Source: Henricia sp. BOLD:AAB3569 (lineage: Eukaryota > Echinodermata > Asteroidea > Spinulosida > Echinasteridae). Taken from it: a DNA stretch of 64,000 nt. The stretch lies in assembly GCA_037783545.1 (NCBI GenBank), contig JBBELK010000052.1:1116001-1180000 (forward strand), read 5' to 3'. Numbering within the stretch: position 1 is the first letter of the stretch; every line of letters starts with the position of its first letter. The notes below the pieces were generated by a model, which ran no database searches, was not told the DNA's origin, and was given only the letters and a program-made list of their open reading frames with translations. Both the position numbers and the translations under genes were made by a program. Shown one piece after another: positions 33,609-43,400 of this stretch.

Positions 33609-35144
33609 TTGCTGGCTGCAAATACATATCGTGGAAAAATAAACAAATGGCCAGCCATAAAGTACGATGATGGAAAGGGGCTCCGAAATCTATCGGATTT
33701 CCTTTTTCAGTGTGAAACAGCAATGAAAACTTTAAGTCAGTTGAAAGTTCTTGATGACCCGGCCGAGCACAAGAAAATAATAGAGAAACTACCTAGACAA
33801 GTACAGATGCGATGGTTCCGCCAAGTAGACCAATGGATGTATGACAAAGAATTTGAGAAAGATGACTTTCCACCCTTTGCTGAGCTGTGTAAGTTCATGG
33901 CCAAGGAGGCACGCATAGCTTGCAGCCCCTTTCAGTATAAACTGAATGAAGAAAAGCGAGAAGAAACCAAAGCCGCCAAACCCATGAAGTCAGGGATGGT
34001 AAGGAGCTTCACTTCAAAGGCTGAAGAAATGCCCCCAAAGAAATGGTTTAGTCCTCAGAAGAGCAGAGTTCTTTCTTCAGAGAAACACCCTGCACAAAAT
34101 TGCCCCCTATGCAAAGGCCAACACCAGCTGGAAACCTGTACCAGTTTTGGTGCGATGAAACTCAATGAACGACAAGACTTCATCAGAAAGAATGGCCTCT
34201 GCTTTGGATGTTTGAAGTGGGGACACAGACGCCAAGACTGTCGGTACAAGAAACAGTGTGATAACTGTAGCCGCTATAACCCAACACTTCTTCATGACTT
34301 CACAAAATCCATGCCCGAAGTGAAGACTTACAATGACACCAACAAAGAAGTAGTAGTTGTTGAATCGACTACACATAGAGTTCAAGCGGTCAGTGCTGGA
34401 CAAAGTTGCTTCCACACCCTGATTGTGCCGGTGGTGCTTCATCACGAGAAAGACCCAAGCACAAAGGTCATAGTCTATGCCCTTCTGGATGAGCATTCGG
34501 ATGCTTGCTTTGTCTCCGACTCAACACTAGAACGTCTTAGCATCGATGGCGAGTCAGTCAATTTGAGCTTGTCTACAATACTAGCCAAAGGAACCATCCC
34601 GTCAAGAAAGGTTCAAGGACTGGTGGTCAGAGGCCTGACTGAAGACACAGAAATCCCAATGTCGGCTACCTACTCAAGAGACTCCATCAATGCAAATAGT
34701 CAGCAAATTCCCAGATCTGACACAGTGAGGGAGTGGCCCCACCTGAGACATATCGCCAATCTGCTGCCTCCCTACTTAAGCGAAACAGAGATAGGGCTAT
34801 TAATAGGCTGCAACGTGAGCCGTGCTATCAAACCAAGAGATGTCGTCCATGGAAAGGAGGATGACCCCTATGCAGTCCGAACAGCCCTTGGATGGGGAGT
34901 GGTCGGGATGATGCACCATGGTAGTGACCGCAACGATGATTGTGGAATTTCAACTTCACAATCACAACGCTGCTTTGCCTTTCGAACCCAAGTGAAAGAA
35001 GTAACCCCTCTCCAAGTTGGTCAAATGTTTGAGATAGACTTCAGTGAAAGGAACAGCGAAGAGAAAGTTTCCCTAGCTGATCGACGACGGATATCCCTCC
35101 ACAAGATAAATATACTGAGATCAGTCCGTCCGATCCGGAGGTAA
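33609..35144 (+). CDS. BEL/Pao gag C-terminal and protease open frame (511 codons)
   Basis: A long intact frame. The first 150 residues match the DUF1759 gag domain. From about 180 to 240 are CCHC-like knuckles (CPLCKGQH, CFGCLKWGHRRQDC, CDNCSR). From about 290 is the retropepsin-like region of Pao elements. Its active-site loop reads ALLDEHSDACFVS, so the usual D-T/S-G is replaced. ALGWGVVGMM near 445 is the segment that normally leads into reverse transcriptase, but the frame ends soon after, at the internal deletion. The true start of this protein lies upstream in the broken part. Confidence 0.85.
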   Translation: MLAANTYRGKINKWPAIKYDDGKGLRNLSDFLFQCETAMKTLSQLKVLDDPAEHKKIIEKLPRQVQMRWFRQVDQWMYDKEFEKDDFPPFAELCKFMAKEARIACSPFQYKLNEEKREETKAAKPMKSGMVRSFTSKAEEMPPKKWFSPQKSRVLSSEKHPAQNCPLCKGQHQLETCTSFGAMKLNERQDFIRKNGLCFGCLKWGHRRQDCRYKKQCDNCSRYNPTLLHDFTKSMPEVKTYNDTNKEVVVVESTTHRVQAVSAGQSCFHTLIVPVVLHHEKDPSTKVIVYALLDEHSDACFVSDSTLERLSIDGESVNLSLSTILAKGTIPSRKVQGLVVRGLTEDTEIPMSATYSRDSINANSQQIPRSDTVREWPHLRHIANLLPPYLSETEIGLLIGCNVSRAIKPRDVVHGKEDDPYAVRTALGWGVVGMMHHGSDRNDDCGISTSQSQRCFAFRTQVKEVTPLQVGQMFEIDFSERNSEEKVSLADRRRISLHKINILRSVRPIRR

Positions 35145-35149
35145 AGACA

Positions 35150-36610
35150 GCATCTACATGTACCTTCAACGTTCAAGCCGACGAGTCCAACTTCCCCAAG
35201 TACGTTAAAAAGATTTGAGTACTTCTTAAATTGGTTTCGTCTAAAGCAAGCAGTTGCAGTATATCTGCGATTCATGAAGAAGCTTCAAGATCGCACCATC
35301 AAGAATAGTGCTTTCAGGTACCGCCAAAGATGCCTACATCCCTATCAATTGTAGATGAGTTGCAGAAGGCTGAACGATTGATCCTGCGCTTAGTTTAGGG
35401 ACAGGCATTTCCTAAGGAAGTCCAATCTCTCAGCAAACAAGATGGATGTGATGATGACAAATCTGCAGGGAATTCAGTGGGCAAGGGAGGTCAGCTGTGT
35501 ACACTGGACCCAATCATGGATGTACACAAGTTGCTCAGAGTAGGTGGACGTATTAAGCATGCGCCCGTAACAGAGGAGCTCAAGCATCCAATCCTACTCC
35601 CACGTCATGGTCATGTGACTGACCTAGTAATTGAACATTTCCATGTTTAGTGTTCTTATTCTGGACGCGGTATGACGCTGAATAGTATTCGTCAGAGCGG
35701 ATATTGAGAGGCGCTCCCTGTGGTCACAAGATGGGTCAACTTCCCCAAGACGGTCGACTTTTTTGGTCCCTTTGTCATCCGAGAAGGTCGGAAGGAGCTG
35801 AAGAGATGGGGAGTTATTTTCAGCTGTATGGTGTCCCGTGCAGTTTACATCGAAACTGCAAATTCTCTCAGCACAGACTCTTTTCTGAATGCCTATCGAA
35901 GATTTATCTGCCGGAGAGGCCCAGTGCGACAACTTCGCTCTGATAGAGGGACAAACGTCGTCAGTGGGAAAAACTAACTTGACACTCTCAAGAGCTTCTT
36001 AAGGATAACTGCGATTGGGTAACATTCAAGATGAATGTTCCTGCTGCCAGCCACATGGCAGGTGGACGTATTAATGCCTTCACAGCCCTTCTACAGCAGA
36101 ACGGACATCAGTTGGACGATGAGCTACTTAGAACCCTCATGACCGAGGCTGAAGCAATAGTGAATAGCCGACCCTTGACTTACATTGACACAAAATCCCC
36201 AGATGCCCAGGAACCTCCGACTCCAAGTCACCTGTTGACACTGAAAGGAAGAGTAGTTCTTCCCCCTCCAGGAATCTTTGTCAGGCATGATCTCTAGTGT
36301 CAACGCAGATGGTGTAGAGTCCAGTACCTCTCCAACCAGTTTTGGTCGCGCTGGAAATCTGAATACTTGTCGACACTACAGGAGAGGAAAAAGTGGATGA
36401 AGCCCCAGACAAATCTTGAGAGAGATGATGTTGTCATGATGATAGATGACACCACAGCGAGATGCCAGTAGAAACTAGCGCGTGTTCTGGAGACATATCC
36501 CAGTTCAGACGGTCTTACCCGGAAGGTTAAACTCCTAGCTAGACGATCAACCTTTGAGAGACCCATACACAAAGTGGTTCTGCTGTTGGACCGGGGACAC
36601 CCCGACGAGG
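35150..36610 (+). pseudogene. BEL/Pao integrase and DUF5641 remnants
   Basis: Pieces in several frames are recognisable in order: the region before integrase (WFRLKQAVAVYLRFMKK; QKAERLILRLV), the zinc-binding part (LLRVGGRIKHAPV, HPILLPRHGHVTDLVI), the catalytic core (VDFFGPFVIREGR, then RSDRGTNVVSG) and the terminal DUF5641 module (LARVLETYPSSDGL, ERPIHKVVLLL). Stops and frameshifts separate them. Confidence 0.8.
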
Positions 36611-36767
36611 AGCAAAAGGACTCAAATTGAGCATGAACTGGACTTTAAGGGACAGCTAATTGATACCATTTTGTGTTCAAAATGGTTTTGCAGAAATATG
36701 TTAACCCTGTTAATGTTCGTGTTTTTTCTAAATTAAAGTAATTTTTCAGGTAAAATTAGGGGAGCCA

Positions 36768-38292
36768 TGTGACCGCCGGCGATATGCTCCAGATGTTGCC
36801 ACTTGGTGGCGCTCTTCAGTTTGTACGGTCCCTTGCTTCCTTTTTGCCGATATGTACGGTGCGTTATGATTTGCTCACTTTCACACCAACCTTTTGACGT
36901 TTTTTAACGAGAATATCCTTTGACCTTGGACCCGAGGACAGAGGTATGTGATAATAACCTAGCTTTATAACTGGTATTATAAGTGGAAGTTTAAGGTGTT
37001 TTTGGACAAGACAGCGATTATTTGTTAATTGTGAAGTGTTGATGTCAGAGTGCATGAGAAAGCGTGGTGCTCATGTGCTTTGATCGGGATGACCTCTCCG
37101 CATAATGTTTATTCGCTTATTGTCTTATTATTATTATGCATTCAGCGCTCGCATATAGTGCTTAAAATTCGTAGAGTATATTTGAGATTTTACACATTAG
37201 ATGTTCCTTTACTCAAAATAGGATTCTTACTTCACTTCGGAATCTAGGAGCAACCTTTGACGGGAACATGTCGATGGATGCTCACGTCAAGAAGATTTGC
37301 CAATCGGTGTATTTCAACATCCGGAACATTAACAGCATCAGGAAAATCCTTGATGACAAGTCTGCTGCCATTCTCATACATGCTTTTGTCTTGTCAAGAC
37401 TGAACATCGGAAACGCGCTCCTGTTTAATATTCAATCACGACAGTTAGACAAACTTCAGTGTGCCTTAAATGCTGCTGCTAGAGTCTTAAGCAGGACATC
37501 AAAGTTCGATCACATCTCACTGGTACTACAGTCACTCCACTGGTTGCCTGTTCGGGAACGTATTCAATTCAAAATCCTCTTGTTAACATGGAAGGCAGTA
37601 CACGGCCTGGCACCAACCTATCTACAGGACTTCATTACCCCTTACATCCCTCAACGCGCAGTCTTCGATCTTCCAACAAGCACCTCTTAGAAATTCCCCG
37701 AACCTACAAGACGTACGGAAATAGAGCTTTCTCTTCCTGCGCACCGACACTCTGGAACAATCTACCACTAGAACTTAGATCACTTAGCAGTCTGGACACT
37801 TTTAAATCACATTTGAAGACTTTTCTTTTAAAGAACCGTTACACCAACAATGCATCCGCAGCTTTATCTTATTAATTACTCATTATTTCAGTACATTGTA
37901 TTTGCTCTTTCTTTCCTTAAGCGCCTCGGAATAGATTTATCTAGATAGATGGCGCTATACAAATGTGTATTATTATTATTATTACTTTTAATTTCTTTGC
38001 AGTTTTTACGTGAACATGGTGAACAGTGAAAACCCAGTTAAGCTTTGAAGCCCTGAAAGTGAAACGTGAAAACCTGATTGAAAGAAATATTCGACACGTA
38101 CACTTGACAGTTGATGACAAGGTTTATTAACTCACCAGTACAGCCTGCAATATTGTACAATTGACATTGAAGTTAAAGTGAGCTACAATACATATGTCAA
38201 TATTGATGAGAACATTGCTTCGTGGTGAATAAAGTTACAGAAAGTTGTGTAAACGAGCCAATTGTGCAAAATATAGAATTGCAGCAGCCACA
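36768..38292 (+). repeat. BEL/Pao 3' LTR (with LINE insertion)
   Basis: Preceded by a purine-rich tract (TTAGGGGAGCC) of the kind that primes plus-strand synthesis. It carries the empty sites for both insertions found in the 5' LTR, and itself holds an extra segment at 37231-37985 that is absent from the 5' LTR. Confidence 0.88.
37231..37985 (+). mobile_element. CR1/L2-type LINE 3' fragment in the BEL 3' LTR
   Basis: A 5'-truncated non-LTR retrotransposon. It starts inside the reverse-transcriptase thumb (LRNLGATFDGNMSMDAHVKK), continues through LHWLPVRERIQFKILLLTW, shifts frame near 37650, and resumes with TYGNRAFSSCAPTLWNNLP and FKSHLKTFLLKNR. The end has GGCGCTATACAAATG followed by a TTA/ATT microsatellite, typical of this clade. 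Absent from the 5' LTR. Confidence 0.85.
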
Positions 38293-38680
38293 AGTATATT
38301 TGGCTGGTTGGTTTGAGCTTGAAATGAATTGTTTCTCTTTAATAAAACAGGGATGATATATTTTTGGCTGGTTGGTTTGGGCTTGACGAATTGTTTCCCT
38401 CCAACAACACAAAGGGATGAATATATCATTGCTGGTTTAATTAAATAATAATAATAATGAAAATTTATAATGCGCCGGTATCCATCAAAAAAAGATGCTC
38501 ATGGACAGATTGACTGGCATAACATAACTTGTTTTCCTCTAATAACACAAAGGAATGAATATATATTATGGCGGGTTGGCTTGGGCTCGACATAAAATGT
38601 TTACCTCGAATGACACAGATGGATGAATATATTTTGACCGGTTTGTTTTAGCTTGACATGAATTGCTTCCTCAAAGAAGA
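38293..38680 (+). repeat. Tandem satellite, roughly 65-bp unit, right part
   Basis: Continuation of the array interrupted by the BEL element. Units share GGCTGGTTGGTTTG and ATTGTTTCCCTC. Near 38440-38520 one unit is interrupted by a short piece with (ATA)n and AAATTTATAATGCGCC, which resembles the 3' end of a LINE or SINE in reverse orientation. Confidence 0.75.
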
Positions 38681-38729
38681 ATGGCCGTTTCTGTTTGTAC
38701 TGGGCTTGATTTTACACTGGATAATTAAT

Positions 38730-39592
38730 AAGTAAACTCCGGCTAAGTCGGCACTAATTGGGACCCGAAAATTTGTGCCGACTTACGCGAATGCCGACAT
38801 ATGCCGTAAGTCTTCATTTTGCCGACTTACACAACGTTACATGAATGGCCTATGCATATCGTTAATTGCAGCATGGAAGCTTTGATTTACCTTGGTTTAA
38901 TCTCCTTGTTTTTGGGGTCGATTCCAGCAACGAAATCTTTAATTGATTTATGTCAACATCGTGTTTTTATGGACACGCTAAATACGCGCGCGCGTGAGAG
39001 AGCCCGTGTGAAGTTCTAAATGTATACATGCATATGACGACCCCCAAAATGGAAAGTGCGCATGCGTACAGGGGAAACCCCTTTTTCAGTGCACGCAATC
39101 TCACATAGGCGCAGGCCAGGGCTGCGTTCCACATACGCAAACGTTGCCAACGTTTGCCACTGGTACAGTGCTTTTGTGCACCGGTCTATGAAAAGCCGGG
39201 TACCAGTTGTTGGCGAACGATGCAAACGTTTGCAATGTTCGCGTGTTTCGAACGCAGCCCTTGCTGTAACATGATGACACCGATACTGGCGACCACGGTC
39301 CATGCGTGCCAATAAACAGACGTCAGTTCTTTTCACTCAAGACTTCTTGAAAACCGCAGGGAATGAAATCGATGCCATATTGTGTGGTTTTTTTAAGTGC
39401 CGACTTACACAAAGGATTTTGTATTACATTTTATTGAAACGGAGCGAGAATAACATGCCGACTTGGGCGAAATGGCGACTTACAAATGCCGACTTAGAAA
39501 CATACATTTCAATGGAAATGCATTATAGACGATCGGGGCTTTCGTCGGACGGCCGCCGACTTGTACGATGTCGACTTGGCCGGAGTTTACTG
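38730..39592. mobile_element. pogo/Tigger-like MITE, AGTAAACTCCGGC ends
   Basis: Left AGTAAACTCCGGCTAAGTCGGC and right GTCGACTTGGCCGGAGTTTACTG, with TA on each side. The interior repeats GCCGACTTACACAA and AATGCCGACTTA. The CAGTAAACTCC/TA arrangement resembles Tc1/mariner-pogo derivatives. The 39118-39262 hairpin MITE is nested inside. Confidence 0.68.
39118..39262. mobile_element. Hairpin MITE, AGGGCTGCGTTC ends, complete copy
   Basis: AGGGCTGCGTTCCACATACG and the complement of CGCGTGTTTCGAACGCAGCCCT. Both arms contain AACGTT/CAAACGTTTGC words. Centre near GTGCACCGG. A truncated relative is at 52918-52976. Confidence 0.75.
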
Positions 39593-40323
39593 TATATATT
39601 CAGCATTATTTTGTACTGGCGGTTGGACTAGATATGGAGGAAAATTCCGTCACTTTCGTTAAATTACCATGGAGTTATTTTTTATGCGCCCGGATAGCTG
39701 GCCATGTGACCACGAAGGTTCGCCTGTTACATACCACAGCCAGCCATGTCGCGGGGGCGTACCCGAGGCCCGGGAACCACGGGCCCCTCGGTGGAGGAGT
39801 ATAGTAACCACCCGCTGAATCGACCTCTTGTGGTCTAGAAAAGTTGGTGTGAAATCACAATTTTTTGATTTTTGCAATTTATTTGTCGAGTTGTCTAGGA
39901 ATTGGTCAAAACTTTTTTGGCCATAACTTGGGAACCCCTGTACCGATATTAAACATTCAGAGTGTTTTGTAATCTACACAACAAGGTCCTTCAGGGTAAT
40001 TGTAAATTTGATTCAAAGTAGAGCTTTTAATTTGTTCATTGTCCTGCCTAGTGTGATCACAAATTGGCGACGACACTTCCAACAAAGTCTTTTGCGGATA
40101 GGTGGCTGATGTACTACAGTAATGCCCTTCATACAGGCTGGCGTTCGCGAAGACAAAATGAAAAATGAAAATTATAGTGAAAACAATTAGGTATAATAAA
40201 GTTTGGTTTTCGATGATAATTCGAAATTCCTCTTTGTAGCACATTGCAAATACACATGTGCGTAAAATGTACACAACTTGTGTATTTCCTTCCTGTATGT
40301 GTACGATTAAGGATGCGGTTTGC

Positions 40324-40442
40324 TCAATTGCGGCAGCTTTTAAAGACTCTGAATGGAATCATGATCAGCACCACGACGAGACACATGCCCCCGTACATCA
40401 TGAACACAACCTCGTAGTTTTGGGTCATGTCATAGACCCAAC
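40324..40442 (-). CDS. MCT-like gene, terminal exon
   Basis: The acceptor TCTTTTTCAG is followed by GWVYDMTQNYEVVFMMYGG and the last helix (MCLVVVLIMIPF). The exon ends in FKSCRN and TGA at 40326-40324. The GW-YD-T--Y---F---G pattern is the usual loop plus TM12 of SLC16 proteins, which supports the splice. A possible AATAAA lies at 39883-39878 on the minus strand. Confidence 0.85.
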
Positions 40443-43400
40443 CTGAAAAAGACCAAAAAAGTAAGTTCAACCATTAGAACTTTGTTAAGTACAGATGCAA
40501 TTTGCCCATATACACGCGGTATTATATACTAAGTGCATTTCCCGAAGATATGCTTAAAATTCAGCGTGCTCGGGTGGGACTCGAGCCTACGACATCCTGT
40601 ATACTAGGCAGACGTCTTAACCACTCGACCACCGAGCATGTCGATGGCGAATGGCGGGTTCGATGGTCCTACAGCGGGCGACTATAATTACACGAAATAA
40701 CAATGACCTGTACTTCACATCAGAACGTTTTTTGTTACTATTACCGCGAGACTGTCAAAGAAAATAAACAAATATATTTCGAAAAATAATTTTTTAATTA
40801 TTTCCAAATATTTAGTGTACGTACCTGAAGAGACGCCACCCAATATTTGGCCGACACCCAGAAACAAATACAGCCAACCCAAAGCTGCCATCTGTCTTTG
40901 TTCATCAGCGATAATGTCAAGAGTAATGACAAATACCAGGGAATAGGTGTACCCGATGGACAATCCCGTTATGGTGGCTAAGGTTGCGAGAGCAGCGAAA
41001 TTTGATACAGCTAGGGTATCTATTAAGCTGGACACTGCACACATGGCCGATGCAAATACGAAGAGATCCATGGGCTGAATACATGTATTATCAGTCACAG
41101 TTCCGCTTGTTGAACGTCCCACCAAAGACCCCACCCCACCAAATGTTGACAGGAATGAAGACATTTGACCACCGTATCCCAGAGCCGTGGCATGAGGCAC
41201 AAGAAAAAGATGCCATCCCGAGTACACAGCCCCAGTAAGAACGACCACAAGAAGGAACAGTAAAAACCAGGGTTCATCCACGAGTAGCTGGGCGTCGAAC
41301 CGTTCCACCACAGACAACAATAGTTTCCCGCATTGATGTCGTAATCCTGTTCGCTTTTTATCATCAGGATCCTGGTCACAGTCGTTTTTTAAGATTCGAT
41401 AATTTCTTTTCGAGCTTGGTGAAGAGAAATGTCCAGCGACGCGCGGTTTGAGAAGAGCCCCAGCCACCAATATGTTCAAGTTGACTGCGCCCAAGAGAAA
41501 GAGGGCGCCCCTCCACCCGAAGCCTTCTATTAACCACTCGGCTGTTGGCGGAAGTACCATCATCCCCACTGAGCCAGCAGCGAGAGAGATCCCATTGGCA
41601 CTTGCAAAGGTTTCAGGAAAGTAGTCCATTACCGGCTTCAACGAGCAAACGATTACAAAGGATTCCCCAACACCTGCGAAAACAAATCGACACAGATTAT
41701 GTTAGTGCAGTTGGGACCCTAATGTTAAGTAATGTCAAGGTGTTTAACCGCTTCCGCTCAAAAAGGCGTCACCTCATGAAATCTACAGGGTGTCCCAGAA
41801 AAAACGGAACAGTTAGGAAAATCGTGATTGTGGGGAAACCAAATATCAAAACCATGTAAAATTTGCTAGATGTGCCAGAGCATAAGCTTCACTTTCATAC
41901 CAATTTCATGTTGGTACAGTTGCGGATGGCTGCACAATTATTGTTTGACTGAGGTGAGGTAAAAAGACAATATTGCCGCATGTTTCAGTGATACTTTTGA
42001 TAATTCCTGAGAATGGTACTTTTTGAAGGGACACGGCGACCAGGGTAACGAAGGGCAAAAGCATTTCTGACTGCTGCAAGGATTCCAAGTCGTGCATATT
42101 CAGTCACCACAAATGACCTTTGCTGATGAGTAAAGGGACACACCGACTTACTGTTTACATAATGTAGCGATCTAGCATCCTTGACAATAATTTTTCGATG
42201 GACGTTGTGAAAAACAAATTATCCAAATGTCACGTAATTAACTAGAAATGTTTAGAATTAACAAAAGAGACAAATGTTGGGCTATACGCTTTACCAGCCG
42301 TTGCGATGTATTATGTATCATGTGTTTGTAAATAAAAGTGGCGTTCGATATGGGTCGACACGTGTTTAACCTCGTTTCCTTGTTTTCCTGACTCATCACA
42401 CCTTGCATGATCCCTCAGGTCAGCGCTGACTCGAGGAAGCAACTCGAACGCAACGTTTTGGTGTCTTTAGCGCCCTCAATAGTTAGCTGTTATTTATCGC
42501 CGCGAAGCGAAGACGCGAAAATCTGAGAGATTATCTCGTCCGTATCAACACCCACAAACCCTCCTTATGAAATATGTTGGCAGATTTGTGTACATATTGG
42601 AAAATACGGTATGTACATAGTGTTCGTAGTACATTATTTTCCAACAAGAAGAGAAACGAACCGCGAATGACAAAAGCAACTCGCACTTCGCGCTGGTTTC
42701 TACGGCTGGAAATACAACTAACTCACAAAACCACGTGACTTTTCGGAACCAAAATATGGTTCCGAAAAGTCACGTGACCTTGAATTTTTGAAAAATTCTA
42801 AAAAACGGCCAAATTTGACGGCGTCTTTTCAGGATATATCTAATTTACTTCAGAAAGCGCTTCAGAATAATGTATGGGTCTATTTCGAGCCCAAAATAGC
42901 CCAACAAAGCCGGTGTGTCCCTTTAACTGCACCATGTTGTGAAATGACCAGCAGAGAGCCCATGGCAAATTTTGTATGCCTGTGCTTATGTAATCAGTCA
43001 AAAAGCCCATTCTGTAGAGGATTATGCAATGAAATTCACAATCAGAAAACATGCGGCAATTGTCATTTTACCGCACCTCAGTTAAACAATGATTGTGCAG
43101 CCATTCGGAACTGGATTAACTTGCAATTGGTATGAAGTTATAGCTTATGCTCTGGTGCATCTGGCAAAACCAAATTTTTATGGCTACGGTATTTGTTTTC
43201 CCCACAATCACGATTTTTCTAACTGTTCCGTTTTTTCTGGGACACCCTGTAGTGCGTCAACGGGACCAAAGTCAAGGGTGGCCGCCTCACAGAACTGCAG
43301 AAAGAACCCTAGGTTGATTTCAAGTTAAATCTGCCCTCTGCTCTACACTTTGGTGGAGCTTGGGAGCGAGAGATCCGTTGCACGTCATTCTCGGTGATCG

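Larger units (their letters stand above)
30737..38292 (+). mobile_element. BEL/Pao LTR retrotransposon, RT-deleted and interrupted
   Basis: Both LTRs are present and begin TGTGACCGCCGG and end CAGCCACA. The element is flanked by a perfect 5-bp duplication, AGTAT (30732-30736 and 38293-38297), as expected for BEL/Pao. Order: 5' LTR, gag with DUF1759-type and zinc-knuckle regions, aspartic-protease region, then a jump directly to integrase and a DUF5641-type C-terminus. The reverse transcriptase and RNase H block is absent, and later frames carry stops and shifts, so it cannot move alone. After insertion the 5' LTR gained an 84-bp MITE and a 1.06-kb TIR element, and the 3' LTR gained a LINE tail. 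The target was a tandem satellite, seen on both sides. Confidence 0.9.
41785..43249. mobile_element. 1.46-kb long-TIR element (TA target)
   Basis: Ends CAGGGTGTCCCAGAAAAAAC and GTTTTTTCTGGGACACCCTG-like complement, with TA on each side (41783-41784 and 43250-43251). TIRs extend about 200 bp, including AATTATTGTTTGACTGAGGT and ATTGTCATTTTACCGCACCT on the opposite side. No transposase frame remains. Contains the nested element at 42131-42925. Lies in intron 2 of the MCT-like gene. Confidence 0.82.

Noticed and set aside
42788-43135. 115-codon plus-strand frame
   Set aside because: It spans the ends of two nested TIR elements, so it is composed of their terminal repeats.
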